Shown here piece after piece: positions 15,977 to 25,507 of a stretch of DNA of 64,000 nt (position 1 is the stretch's first letter; each line of letters opens with the position of its first letter). This stretch comes from Moraxellaceae bacterium AER2_44_116 (GTDB lineage: Bacteria > Pseudomonadota > Gammaproteobacteria > Pseudomonadales > Moraxellaceae). Under the pieces are notes generated by a model. The model was not told the DNA's origin. It worked only from the letters and a program-made list of their open reading frames with translations, and ran no database searches. A program made the translations under genes and the position numbers. Location: NCBI GenBank assembly GCA_006546595.1, contig VIAD01000001.1, positions 490,596 to 554,595 of the forward strand, written 5' to 3'.

Positions 15977-18597
15977 AAGATATTAGCCAATCGCTGCATA
16001 TCTTCATTAAACTCATCAGAGGCTAAATATTGAATCATCGCAGGGGGTGATGGCGGCTCTTGAGCTTTTTGTAAGGCCGATAAGGAAACATTTCTCGCCA
16101 TCGCCAAGGTAAGATTCATCGTTCGCCGTAAAAATGAAAAGCGAAAGCCAACACTGATCTGCCCTTCTAACCACGACCAATCCTGAATTTCAGCCAGTGG
16201 AAACCGTGACGCGTTAATATCCACGATGCCCACTTTTTTACCTTGCTGATTTAACAGATAAATTTTATCTGTCGTGACCGCTTTAAAGCTAAAAAACTGT
16301 TGTTGATTAAAACCCTGCTCTGGTGCTGCCGTATCTAACAAAACGGTAATGGGTCGGGTACGAAATAATTTAATCTTGCGTTCTAGGCTTTTAAATTGCT
16401 TTTCGAGAAGTTCTTGTTGTTGTTTTTGCGGCTCAACACGAGACACTTGCGCCTTAAATGCCGCCAACTGCCGAATAGCTTCTTTTTGTTTAGCTATAGC
16501 TAAGATGGCTTGACGTTTGAAGGTCTCTTTGATTTTTTGCGGTGGCCGCCACCATAGTTGCAAATAACGTGCTAGAGGATACATTTTTACGCCTAAGGCG
16601 AGATTAATGGCATCATCTTCGTTTAATTCGCCCTGATGTTTACTGAGTGTCTGTTGGATTTTTTCCGCATTTTTAAGGATGTTTTCCGCCCCTACTTCTC
16701 GTAAAAACACCGTCATTTTATTTTGCGGCGCATACAGTAAATGCAAACTCTGTTGGCTACGCGTCATTGCCACATATAACAAACGGCGTTCTTCTTCGAG
16801 ATTGTCATGATTCATGGAGGGAAGTTGCTCTTCGGCGCAACAGGGAACAAAAACAACAGGCCACTCTAAACCTTTAGAACGGTGAATCGACATAATTTGT
16901 AAACGCGGTGTTTTATTGTCGATGGTTGAATCTTCCAGATGTAAACGACGCAAATGCTCCAAAAACTGTAAAGCATCGCCTTTCTTTTGAGCGTAGCTAA
17001 CCAAAGCACGCACGTTATTACAGCGTTCCTCGCCTAGCTCTGGAATGCCAGCGGCACTTTTTAGCGCGTCTAAATAGTCTAAATCACTGATTAACCACGT
17101 TAAAGTATCGGCAATGGGTTGATCTAAACGCTCTTGTAATCGTCTCAGGGTGACAGCGAATTTTTGCAAACGTTTTTGCGCGCCTTCATTCGCAGCAACC
17201 ACTTCCTGACGCTCTAGCAATGAAACAATAGAACACTGTTGGTATTGGCCGCGATTAACCAATTGACCAATCCATTCAGTCGTTAAATAGCGATTAGGAT
17301 GACGAATAATTTCTGCAAAACGCCGTAAATATTGCTGACTTAACTCGCCTTGACCACCTTGTGCCATATAGTCTCGCTCTTGACGGGCAAAACTGAGATA
17401 GGTAAACAAAATTTTGACTTCAGGACGCTCGTAAAAACGCTGGCTACCCACCACTTGATACGCTAAACCATCCTGAATCAATCGAGCCTCAATAATGGGC
17501 GTTTGTGAATACGAACGTACCAAAACAACCACATCTTTCGGTGTCATACCTTTGGCTAATAACGACTGGTACTCTTTCACCACATAACCCGCAATCACAC
17601 CTTCGTGGTCAAAGCCTTTCAAAACCACTTGGCCACCAAAACCCTTTTGAGCGACTAAGTCTTTGGCATGACGTTGTGTATTACGGGCAATGACCTGACT
17701 GGCCAGAAAAGTTGCTTCACCATAACAACGAAAATTATCAGAAATGACATATTCGGTAGCCTGATAACGCTTTTTAAAATCCAAGATAAAACGCACATCT
17801 GCGCCGCGCCATTCATAAATACATTGGTCATCATCGCCAATGACCATGTAATTACGATGATCCTCGGTCAACATATCGGCGATTTGTACTTGGACTTTAT
17901 TAACGTCTTGGAACTCGTCAATTAATAAATAATCAAACGTGCTTTTTGCCCAACTGCGTACATCCTCAAAACGTACTAAGGCTTCCCAACCGAGTAATAA
18001 TTGGTCATCAAAAGTCAGCCAGTTGTTTTGCTGACGGAGTTGCTCATAAATTTGATAGGCGTGTAGATAGTGTTTATTGCTATGTTCTGCTTGCGTCACT
18101 TGACTGAGTGCATCGAGCGGCAAACGCGCCTGTGCGACATCGGCATAACGTAAATTACCTTTGCAAACCGAAATAAAATTTTGTAAATCGTCTTGGTTGA
18201 CATCCAAATTGGCAAAATTTTTGCCGTTACGCCGACTCATTTCCACTAAGGCACGCATCGCCAACATGCTGCTACGGTGTTCGATTTGGGTTTCGTCAAA
18301 AGCACGCCAATGACCATAGCTCACGGCTTTTTGGACGATTCTTCGGCCTAATGCGTTAAAGGTTAAGCATTGCACGCCAAAAACATCCAGATGCTCAATT
18401 TTTCGTTGAATATCTTCTACCGTTGCTTTGCTAAATGAACAGACTAAAATGCGTTCGGGACTGATGTTTTTTTGTTGCACCAAATGCTGAACTCGGTGCG
18501 CCATCGTCGTTGACTTACCTGCACCCGCCACCGCGTAAACAATCGCGGCACCTTGATGATGATGGACGATGTTCATTTGTTCATCAGTTAACTTCAC
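15973..18597 (-). CDS. UvrD/Rep-like superfamily 1 DNA helicase with unusual C-terminal extension
   Basis: The first about 640 residues form an SF1A helicase. They contain the Walker A motif AVAGAGKST (about 23-31), motif II LLIDEFQDVN (about 224), motif III GDDDQCIYEWRGAD, and C-terminal motifs MSIHRSKGLEWPVVF and RRLLYVAMTRS. The remaining about 235 residues include a Lys/Glu/Gln-rich coiled-coil-like stretch (about 690-760) and a beta-rich end I do not recognise. It is therefore not plain UvrD, Rep or PcrA. The start is GTG 18597 behind an AGGA site. The gene end overlaps the right edge of the family C repeat by four bases. Confidence 0.88.
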   Translation of the reverse strand: MKLTDEQMNIVHHHQGAAIVYAVAGAGKSTTMAHRVQHLVQQKNISPERILVCSFSKATVEDIQRKIEHLDVFGVQCLTFNALGRRIVQKAVSYGHWRAFDETQIEHRSSMLAMRALVEMSRRNGKNFANLDVNQDDLQNFISVCKGNLRYADVAQARLPLDALSQVTQAEHSNKHYLHAYQIYEQLRQQNNWLTFDDQLLLGWEALVRFEDVRSWAKSTFDYLLIDEFQDVNKVQVQIADMLTEDHRNYMVIGDDDQCIYEWRGADVRFILDFKKRYQATEYVISDNFRCYGEATFLASQVIARNTQRHAKDLVAQKGFGGQVVLKGFDHEGVIAGYVVKEYQSLLAKGMTPKDVVVLVRSYSQTPIIEARLIQDGLAYQVVGSQRFYERPEVKILFTYLSFARQERDYMAQGGQGELSQQYLRRFAEIIRHPNRYLTTEWIGQLVNRGQYQQCSIVSLLERQEVVAANEGAQKRLQKFAVTLRRLQERLDQPIADTLTWLISDLDYLDALKSAAGIPELGEERCNNVRALVSYAQKKGDALQFLEHLRRLHLEDSTIDNKTPRLQIMSIHRSKGLEWPVVFVPCCAEEQLPSMNHDNLEEERRLLYVAMTRSQQSLHLLYAPQNKMTVFLREVGAENILKNAEKIQQTLSKHQGELNEDDAINLALGVKMYPLARYLQLWWRPPQKIKETFKRQAILAIAKQKEAIRQLAAFKAQVSRVEPQKQQQELLEKQFKSLERKIKLFRTRPITVLLDTAAPEQGFNQQQFFSFKAVTTDKIYLLNQQGKKVGIVDINASRFPLAEIQDWSWLEGQISVGFRFSFLRRTMNLTLAMARNVSLSALQKAQEPPSPPAMIQYLASDEFNEDMQRLANIL

Positions 18598-18621
18598 CCG
18601 TCTTTCCTTTTCATTTTTTAC

Positions 18622-18717
18622 GACTTACGCGGTTATCGTTTTTTTGTTCACATTGCAGCCACTTAAAGTGGCTGCAATATTCACAAAACACGCTAATCGC
18701 GCTGCGATGCGTAAGTC
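18622..18717. mobile_element. MITE-like element with ACTTACGC terminal inverted repeats
   Basis: GACTTACGC (18622-18630) and GCGTAAGTC (18709-18717) bound a 96-base element. Its centre is a perfect 27-base palindrome (18652-18678, arms of 13 bases). There is no coding capacity. It lies between the divergent helicase and rluA genes. I infer a non-autonomous transposable element; a structural regulatory element is the alternative. Confidence 0.5.
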
Positions 18718-18778
18718 CAGCTTTAATTAAAGCGCGCATGATACCCGACTAAAGGGATTTCTTAGCTAATTGCTGAAG

Positions 18779-19516
18779 ATGGAACGCTTAAAAAAATTAA
18801 ATCACGTTATTCCTAGAGTTTTGCTTTGCTTTAATGGCTTGAGTTATTACAATCACCCCCTACTTCAAACGAAAGAACTTAAGCGCGTGTCTCCAGATTG
18901 CCCTATTCTTTTTTGTGATGAACATTTGCTGATTGTTGGTAAACCGACGGGACTGTTAACAGTACCCGGCAAAGGTGCTGACAAACAAGACTCGCTTCTC
19001 ACTCGCCTACAAGCCATTTATGCCGATGCGCGTATTATTCATCGTTTAGACCAAGACACCTCAGGTTTATTGGTGTTTGCTCGCAGTTTAGCGGCACAAC
19101 AACATCTCAATAAACAATTTGCTGATCGTCAGGTCACCAAACATTATATTGCGCTAGCCTATGGTCACTTTGCCGAAACACGGGGCGAAATCGACGTACC
19201 ACTACGCTACGATCCTGAGCATCCGCCCTTACATATTGTTGATTATGACAACGGTCAACAGGCATTAACACGCTGGCAAGTATTAGCGCGACAAGCAAAG
19301 TCAACGCGAGTATTACTCATGCCTGTCACAGGACGTTCGCACCAATTACGTGTGCATTTACAAACACTTGGCCATCCTATCTTAGGTGATACATTATATG
19401 CACCTAAAGAAGCCATCGCCCTAAGTTCCCGTTTGTGTTTGCATGCAGAAATGCTTGAATTTACGCACCCTATACGTTTAGAGACGGTTCGTTTTACGTG
19501 GCCATCCCCTTTTTAA
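18779..19516 (+). CDS. rluA: RluA family pseudouridine synthase
   Basis: RluA isomerises a uridine in 23S rRNA (and in tRNA anticodon stems). The product of about 245 residues has the catalytic IHRLDQDTSGLLVFAR motif with its aspartate, the KPTGLLTVPGK segment, and the C-terminal PITGRSHQLRVH-like region (here PVTGRSHQLRVHLQTLGHP). It lacks an S4 domain, as RluA does. About 40 extra N-terminal residues precede the domain compared with E. coli RluA. The real start could be further in, and TTG 18770 is also possible. Confidence 0.88.
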   Translation: MERLKKLNHVIPRVLLCFNGLSYYNHPLLQTKELKRVSPDCPILFCDEHLLIVGKPTGLLTVPGKGADKQDSLLTRLQAIYADARIIHRLDQDTSGLLVFARSLAAQQHLNKQFADRQVTKHYIALAYGHFAETRGEIDVPLRYDPEHPPLHIVDYDNGQQALTRWQVLARQAKSTRVLLMPVTGRSHQLRVHLQTLGHPILGDTLYAPKEAIALSSRLCLHAEMLEFTHPIRLETVRFTWPSPF

Positions 19517-19588
19517 CACCTTAGGAGTGACGCAGTTATTTTGATAACATGCGTTATTTCTGATTAACAGACAAAGAAAAGAGTTGTT

Positions 19589-22408
19589 ATGAGTATGTCG
19601 AGTCCGGCCATTGGTCAACGTTGGTTATCAGATGCAGAAACTGAATTAGGTTTAGGGATGGTTGTCGAGGTGCATCCTCGTACCATTACCATCCTTTTTC
19701 CTAAAAGCGAAGAAACACGGGTCTATGCCAAACAAAATGCGCCGTTATCACGGATTCGTTTTAACATTGGCGATAACATCAGAGACACTGATAACAAGGA
19801 ATGGTTGGTCACTGCCGTACAAGAGCGTCAGTTTGTCTTGCGTTACGAAGTACAAGATGAGCACGGCCACACCACCTCGTTTGCCGAAACTAAACTCTCC
19901 CCTGAAATTCAACTCGCCAAACCGTGTGACCGTTTGTTGGCGTGTCAGCTGGACAACAATGAATGGTACGAATTACGGGTGACGGCATTACGTGCGCGTC
20001 AACAATTGGCACAAAGTAAAGTTGTCGGTTTAGTCGGCCCTCGAGTGGGTTTAATTCCGCATCAGTTTTATATTGCCCACGAAGTCGGTCAACGGATGGC
20101 GCCGCGTGTCTTACTCGCCGATGAAGTCGGTTTGGGTAAAACCATTGAAGCAGGTTTAATTATTCACCAACAATTACTGACTGGCCGTGCCCAACGTATT
20201 TTAGTGTTAGTGCCTGATAGCTTGCAGTATCAATGGTTGGTGGAAATGCGTCGTCGTTTCAACATCAATTTTTCGTTATTTGACTTAACCCGCACCGCCG
20301 CCATTCGTGAAAATGACGAAGATATCAATCCGTTTTTAACAGAACAATGTGTCTTAGCCAGCATTGATTTATTGATTGACCACCCAACACTCATGGCAGC
20401 TGCATTAGAAGCGACATGGGATTTATTGGTAGTTGATGAAGCGCATCATTTGGTTTGGGATGAAGAAAAACCAAGTGAAGCCTATCAATTGGTGGCACAA
20501 CTCTCAGCACAGACGGCAGGTGTCTTATTACTGACCGCCACCCCCGAACAATTGGGTGTTGCCAGCCATTTTGCAAGGTTAAAATTGTTAGACCCACGTC
20601 GCTTTAGCAGTTTAGATGCCTTTTTAGACGAAGAAGAAAGCTACTTACCGATTGCCAGTGCTGCTCGTCAATTAGTACGCGGCAAACTGAAAGATGAAAC
20701 ACGCGCAACCTTACAAGCGTATTTAGGCGATGACTTCGACTTTTCCACACCAGCAGGCCGTGAAAAAGCCGTTTCGGCGTTGTTAGATCGTCATGGGACA
20801 GGTCGCGTGTTATTCCGTAATACCCGTGAAGCCATTAAAGGCTTTCCTGAACGTGAGTGTTTACCTGTACCATTAACGCCACCTGCGGATTGGCCAATGA
20901 CGGGTGCTGTGCGTAACCAATTATGGCCAGAAATTCAGTCTGAAGATGATGAGTGGTTAGCCACTGATCCGCGTGTGCCGTGGTTAATTCAATTTTTGAA
21001 GAAGTTGAAACAGCAAAAAGTATTGTTAATTTGCCGTACCGCTCCCGTGGCGATGGCATTGGAATTACGTTTACGATTGAATGAAGGTATTCGTACTGCC
21101 CTATTCCACGAAGAAATGACTTTATTAGAACGTGACCGCGCCGCTGCGTATTTTGCCGAACCCGATTATGGCGCACAAATTCTCTTATGTTCAGAAATTG
21201 GCTCTGAAGGTCGTAACTTCCAATTTGCCCATCATTTAGTGATTTTTGATTTACCTGCGAATCCTGACGTTTTAGAACAGCGTATTGGCCGTTTAGACCG
21301 TATTGGTCAAACCGAAACGATTAAAGTTCATGTGCCTTATATGGTCGGAACCGCGCAAGAGCGTTTATTCCAATGGCATCACAATGCCCTCAATGCGATT
21401 GCCCATATTTCACCCACTGCACAAACAGTACATCAATATCATCAACAAAGCCTAAAAGAGTGCTTACAGTCAGCCAATGACCATGAAGAACTTTTTGCCG
21501 CCTTGATGGCTGAAGCCCAACAAGACCGCACCAACTTAGAAGCCGAGTTGCAACAAGGCCGTGATTATTTACTTGAGCTAAATTCTTGTCGCATGGAACA
21601 AGCCATTGAGCTTATTACTGCCGTTGCTGACCAAGATGATGATTTAGTCTTGGGTGACTTTATGGAGCGAGCATGGGGTGCATTTGGTTTAGAGCATGAA
21701 GAAGAAGGCGATGGTACGCATATTTTACGTGCAGGCGAACACATGGCCGTTGACGCCTTCCCTCACCTTGACCCCGATGGCATGACCGTTTGTTTTGACC
21801 GTAACCAAGCCTTGAGCCGTGAAGACATTCACTTCATTACGTGGGAACACCCAATGGCACAAGGTGCGTTAGAGCTGATGACACGCCAATCTTTTGGTAA
21901 CTCTAACCTTGCACTGATTCGTAACAAAGGTATTAAAGCAGGCACGTTATTAGTTGAGGCATGGTTTAGAGTCGAGCTGATTGCGCCTAAACACTTAAAT
22001 TTAATGTCTAATTTGCCTAATTTGACGATTCGCGTGTTATTGGATGGTGAAGGTCGAGATTTAAGTGCGCGCGTTGGCCATGACGTATTAAACCGCCAAA
22101 TTGTGCCCTTAGAAAAAATGACCGCGCGACAAGTAGTGAAAATGCAAACCGAAATTATCTCCAGTTTGTATAAACAAGCCGAGCAAGTGGCTAAAGCCAC
22201 CATTCCTGATTTGCAAGCACAGGCACAAGTACGTTTTAGCGAGAAGCTCGATAATGAGATTCAACGTCTCAAAGCCTTGCAACTCGTTAATCCTAGTATT
22301 CGTGATGATGAAATTGCGGCACTCGAAGAACAATTAACACAAGGTTTAGAATATCTCAATCATGTGCATATTGTCAGTGACGCGGTTCGGATTGTGATTG
22401 CAGGTTAA
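19589..22408 (+). CDS. rapA: RNA polymerase-associated protein RapA (HepA), SWI2/SNF2 ATPase
   Basis: RapA binds RNA polymerase and recycles it using ATP hydrolysis, which helps release stalled post-termination complexes. The 939-residue protein has the N-terminal Tudor-like repeats (about 1-110), Walker A in LADEVGLGKTIEAG (about 176-189), motif II VVDEAHHLVW (DEAH), and the helicase C domain with SEIGSEGRNFQFAHHLV and QRIGRLDRIGQ. The C-terminal RapA-specific domain completes it. Length is near the E. coli protein (968). It is found almost only in gammaproteobacteria, which supports the lineage call. Confidence 0.96.
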   Translation: MSMSSPAIGQRWLSDAETELGLGMVVEVHPRTITILFPKSEETRVYAKQNAPLSRIRFNIGDNIRDTDNKEWLVTAVQERQFVLRYEVQDEHGHTTSFAETKLSPEIQLAKPCDRLLACQLDNNEWYELRVTALRARQQLAQSKVVGLVGPRVGLIPHQFYIAHEVGQRMAPRVLLADEVGLGKTIEAGLIIHQQLLTGRAQRILVLVPDSLQYQWLVEMRRRFNINFSLFDLTRTAAIRENDEDINPFLTEQCVLASIDLLIDHPTLMAAALEATWDLLVVDEAHHLVWDEEKPSEAYQLVAQLSAQTAGVLLLTATPEQLGVASHFARLKLLDPRRFSSLDAFLDEEESYLPIASAARQLVRGKLKDETRATLQAYLGDDFDFSTPAGREKAVSALLDRHGTGRVLFRNTREAIKGFPERECLPVPLTPPADWPMTGAVRNQLWPEIQSEDDEWLATDPRVPWLIQFLKKLKQQKVLLICRTAPVAMALELRLRLNEGIRTALFHEEMTLLERDRAAAYFAEPDYGAQILLCSEIGSEGRNFQFAHHLVIFDLPANPDVLEQRIGRLDRIGQTETIKVHVPYMVGTAQERLFQWHHNALNAIAHISPTAQTVHQYHQQSLKECLQSANDHEELFAALMAEAQQDRTNLEAELQQGRDYLLELNSCRMEQAIELITAVADQDDDLVLGDFMERAWGAFGLEHEEEGDGTHILRAGEHMAVDAFPHLDPDGMTVCFDRNQALSREDIHFITWEHPMAQGALELMTRQSFGNSNLALIRNKGIKAGTLLVEAWFRVELIAPKHLNLMSNLPNLTIRVLLDGEGRDLSARVGHDVLNRQIVPLEKMTARQVVKMQTEIISSLYKQAEQVAKATIPDLQAQAQVRFSEKLDNEIQRLKALQLVNPSIRDDEIAALEEQLTQGLEYLNHVHIVSDAVRIVIAG

Positions 22409-22423
22409 CCATCCGATGCGATG

Positions 22424-22449
22424 TTGTGGCACATAACCCTGTGCCACAA
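22424..22449. terminator. Hairpin between convergent rapA and DUF1285 gene
   Basis: TTGTGGCACA (22424-22433) and its perfect inverted copy (22440-22449) enclose a 6-base loop between two gene ends. It probably ends both transcripts, although it lacks a T run. Confidence 0.55.
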
Positions 22450-22451
22450 TA

Positions 22452-23045
22452 TTAATCGTCAAGACAAGCCGCAATCGCAAACCATTGCCCTGCACTTTGC
22501 ACGGCATAACACCACTGACCGTCAATTTCTTGCCTCGTCGCCCACTCAACCAACTGATAAAACACATTACGATGAATCAGGGCATCTAAACGATCACGGA
22601 CATGAATATATGGACGCGGCTCGCCATCCACACTTTCATTGACCCACAATGGATGCTCAGCATCTAAAATAATCACATCTTCTGTGAGTGTGGTAAAACG
22701 TAAATACTCCACATCATCTTCAATTATTTTTGCTACTAATACCGCAATAAACGGCGCATCATCCACCACAATCCGTACCTTTTCGACGGGGGTAATCAAA
22801 TAAAAACAATCATCGTCATCGTGGCGCAAAATCGAACTAAACAGCTTCACCAATGCAGGACGACCAATCGGCGTACCCATATATAGCCACTGGCCATTGG
22901 CTTTAATTTGCATCGGCAAATCACCGCAGAACTCAGGATTCCATTTATGCACAGGTGGCAAACCTTTTGGCATATTGCCCTTTTCATCCTGTAATAATCG
23001 GGCAATCGCCATTGGATCGGCTTTTATATGTGAATCTTGGGTCAT
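22452..23045 (-). CDS. DUF1285 family protein
   Basis: The 197-residue soluble protein matches the DUF1285 family of proteobacteria. It has the early PPVHKWNPEFCGDLPMQIKANG segment, the WLYMGTPIGRPALVKLFSSIL motif, and the C-terminal VRDRLDALIHRNVFYQLVEWA stretch. The family has a known fold but no assigned function. It stands alone between rapA and the ETF-QO gene, convergent with rapA and divergent from the latter. Confidence 0.88.
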   Translation of the reverse strand: MTQDSHIKADPMAIARLLQDEKGNMPKGLPPVHKWNPEFCGDLPMQIKANGQWLYMGTPIGRPALVKLFSSILRHDDDDCFYLITPVEKVRIVVDDAPFIAVLVAKIIEDDVEYLRFTTLTEDVIILDAEHPLWVNESVDGEPRPYIHVRDRLDALIHRNVFYQLVEWATRQEIDGQWCYAVQSAGQWFAIAACLDD

Positions 23046-23190
23046 ATTATGTAATTCCTATTTCTTGTCGAACAAAATATCGTATAAAAAGTTGGTCTTT
23101 AGGTAGTGTGCTTTTATACTACGCGCCGCGTCACTCAATGTGAATGTTAAAAGAAAGAAACCCCCAGCTAAACTCGCGAGGAGACTATTC

Positions 23191-24843
23191 GTGGAAAGAG
23201 AAGCAATGGAATTTGATGTCGTCATCGTTGGCGGCGGTCCTGCTGGTTTATCAGCAGCCATTCGTTTACGTCAATTAAGTATAGAATCAGGCCATGAGAT
23301 TTCCGTTTGTCTCGTCGAAAAAGGTTCTGAATTTGGCGCGCATATTTTATCAGGTGCAGTATTTGAACCCCGCGCTCTGAATGAACTTTTTCCCAATTGG
23401 AAAGAAGAAGGCGCACCACTCAACACGCCCGTCACCAAAGACGAAGTCCATTTGTTGTTTAGCGAAACACGCAGCAAACTCATGCCTGACTGGGCTATTC
23501 CAAAACCCATGCATAATGACGGCAACTATGTCATTAGCTTAGGTAATCTCGTGCGCTGGTTAGCCGAAAAAGCCGAAGCTCTCGAAGTCAATCTTTTTCC
23601 TGGTTTTGCTGCTTCTGAAATTTTATATCATGAAGATGGTAGCGTAAAAGGCATTGCGACAGGTGATATGGGCATCGGCAAAAATGGTGAGAAAAAGCAC
23701 TCTTTTACTGCGGGTTATGAACTACATGCTAAATACACGTTATTTGCTGAAGGCTGCCGTGGTCATTTAGGCAAGCAATTAATTAAGCAGTTTGAACTCG
23801 ACAAAGATGTTGACCCTCAACATTATGGCCTTGGCATCAAAGAACTGTGGGAAATTGACCCAAGCAAACATAAACCAGGCTTAGTATTGCACGGCTCAGG
23901 CTGGCCATTGAGTGAGTCTGGCAGTGCGGGTGGCTGGTGGTTGTACCACGGTGAAAACAATCAAATTACTTTAGGCATGATTGTTGACTTAGCCTATACC
24001 AACCCTTATTTATCGCCCTTTGATGAAATGCAACGTTGGAAACACCACCCTGTCATTAAACAATACTTAGAAGGCGCAAAACGCGTTTCTTATGGCGCAC
24101 GAGCTGTTGTGAAAGGTGGTATTAACTCCTTACCTAAGTTAACCTTTGCGGGTGGCTGTTTAATTGGTGATGATGCGGGCTTCTTAAACTTCTCCAAAAT
24201 CAAAGGCTCTCATACCGCGATGAAATCGGGTATGTTATGTGCTGAAGCGGTGTTTGAGACATTAAAAGCAGGCAGTGAAGGCCATGATGAAGTCACTGCT
24301 TATACCGAGAAATTTGAAAACTCTTGGTTGTTTGAAGAGTTACACCGCGCACGTAACTTCGGCCCAGCAATGCACCGTATGGGCTTCTTGATGGGTGCTG
24401 CATTTAACTTTATCGACAATAATATTTTGCCGAATGGTTTCCCATTTACAATTCACGATAACAAACCAGATTATGATTGCTTAGATCGTAAAGATTTAGC
24501 CCGTAAACTGGAATATCCAAAACCTGATGGCAAAATCAGTTTTGATAAATTGTCATCGGTGTTTATTTCGGGTACTAACCACGAAGAAGACCAACCGATT
24601 CATTTAACACTGAAAGATGCCAGCATCCCAATGGCGAAAAACTTGCCGTTGTACGATGAGCCTGCTCAACGTTACTGCCCAGCAGGTGTTTATGAAGTGT
24701 TAATGACGGCTGGTGAGCCTCGTTTGCAAATTAACGCGCAAAACTGCGTCCATTGCAAAACCTGTGACATCAAAGACCCTTCCCAAAATATTAATTGGGT
24801 TGTGCCTGAAGGTGGTGGCGGCCCTACCTATCCTAATATGTAA
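23191..24843 (+). CDS. Electron transfer flavoprotein-ubiquinone oxidoreductase
   Basis: ETF-QO transfers electrons from acyl-CoA and amino-acid dehydrogenases, via ETF, to the quinone pool. The 550-residue protein has an N-terminal FAD motif VIVGGGPAGLSAAIRL, the GGWWLYHGE region, the second FAD segment LIGDDAGFLN, and a C-terminal 4Fe-4S domain (CPAGVYEV, CVHCKTCDIKDPSQNINW). The start is GTG 23191, seven bases after a GAGGAG ribosome site. It gives the VEREAMEFDVV beginning common in pseudomonads. In-frame codons upstream from 23140 lack a site. The gene supports fatty-acid oxidation together with FadD. Confidence 0.95.
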   Translation: MEREAMEFDVVIVGGGPAGLSAAIRLRQLSIESGHEISVCLVEKGSEFGAHILSGAVFEPRALNELFPNWKEEGAPLNTPVTKDEVHLLFSETRSKLMPDWAIPKPMHNDGNYVISLGNLVRWLAEKAEALEVNLFPGFAASEILYHEDGSVKGIATGDMGIGKNGEKKHSFTAGYELHAKYTLFAEGCRGHLGKQLIKQFELDKDVDPQHYGLGIKELWEIDPSKHKPGLVLHGSGWPLSESGSAGGWWLYHGENNQITLGMIVDLAYTNPYLSPFDEMQRWKHHPVIKQYLEGAKRVSYGARAVVKGGINSLPKLTFAGGCLIGDDAGFLNFSKIKGSHTAMKSGMLCAEAVFETLKAGSEGHDEVTAYTEKFENSWLFEELHRARNFGPAMHRMGFLMGAAFNFIDNNILPNGFPFTIHDNKPDYDCLDRKDLARKLEYPKPDGKISFDKLSSVFISGTNHEEDQPIHLTLKDASIPMAKNLPLYDEPAQRYCPAGVYEVLMTAGEPRLQINAQNCVHCKTCDIKDPSQNINWVVPEGGGGPTYPNM

Positions 24844-24861
24844 ATGACGGTTAGGACACTA

Positions 24862-24932
24862 TGATTTGAGAATGAAACAAAACTCTCAAATCATCAACCA
24901 AAGCCCTTAATTTTTAAGGGCTTTGTATTTTT
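24862..24932 (+). terminator. Double hairpin terminator after the ETF-QO gene
   Basis: A first 10-bp hairpin (24862-24871 with 24884-24893) is followed by AAAGCCCTTAA (24900-24910) pairing with TTAAGGGCTTT (24914-24924), then GTATTTTTT. Confidence 0.85.
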
Positions 24933-24978
24933 TAGTCTAAAAAAATTAAGATTCTAGGTGTAATTGCTTTTAAATAGG

Positions 24979-25027
24979 CTTCGACTCCGCTCAGCCAGCG
25001 TGGAATGTTTCCTAAGCGGAGTCGAAG
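24979..25027. repeat. Dispersed palindromic repeat, family A copy 4
   Basis: CTTCGACTCCGCTCAG (24979-24994) pairs with CTAAGCGGAGTCGAAG (25012-25027), with one mismatch, between the convergent ETF-QO and nirD genes. Confidence 0.85.
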
Positions 25028-25067
25028 GGTTAATTCAAGCAAACGTCAACAGCTCCTAAAAATACAT

Positions 25068-25097
25068 AAAAAAGCAGACTTTTGAGTCTGCTTTTTT
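25068..25097. terminator. Bidirectional terminator after nirD
   Basis: A perfect 13-bp stem (25068-25080 with 25085-25097) has A6 and T6 at its two ends and a 4-base loop. It lies 16 bases beyond the nirD stop. Confidence 0.9.
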
Positions 25098-25113
25098 ACT
25101 GTCAGTATTTGAT

Positions 25114-25440
25114 TTAAGCTACAGCTACAAACACCACACCTTCTTTCACAACCACTTGATAAGCAGGAACTTTCACCGTTTCGTCTTCTAAACATTCACC
25201 ACTGTCTAATTTATAGTGATGTTTATAAATCGGTGAAGCGACGACTTTATGGCCTTTTAAATCGCCAACAATACCGCGTGATAAGACATTGGCTTCAGAA
25301 AACGGATCGAAATTACCAATGGCAAAGACATCACCATTGGCCAGCTTAAATAAGGCAATCTGCTCACCTTTGACTAAAGCGCCAACGCCCATATTGGTTT
25401 GTAAGTCTTCAACCGCACACACTTTTACTAAGTTAGTCAT
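25114..25440 (-). CDS. nirD: Nitrite reductase (NADH) small subunit NirD
   Basis: NirD is the Rieske-like small partner of NirB in assimilatory or detoxifying nitrite reduction to ammonium. The 108-residue protein aligns by eye with E. coli NirD. Shared features are the ALVKGEQIALFKL strand, GNFDPFSEANVLSRGIVGD, and the end VKEGVVFVAVA. Like E. coli NirD it lacks the Cys/His ligands of a true Rieske cluster. The ATG at 25440 has an AGGGG site and gives the same length as E. coli. It is the last gene of the nas operon and ends at a clear terminator. Confidence 0.93.
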   Translation of the reverse strand: MTNLVKVCAVEDLQTNMGVGALVKGEQIALFKLANGDVFAIGNFDPFSEANVLSRGIVGDLKGHKVVASPIYKHHYKLDSGECLEDETVKVPAYQVVVKEGVVFVAVA

Positions 25441-25507
25441 CTTTGTTACCCCTACCATCTGATTCGACAATGAGAAGAGCGATTTTTAGACCACTCTCTC
25501 CACCCAT

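Noticed and set aside
20391..21176. Several minus-strand reading frames inside rapA
   Set aside because: They lie opposite a strongly conserved gene, have no ribosome sites and look like codon-bias shadows.
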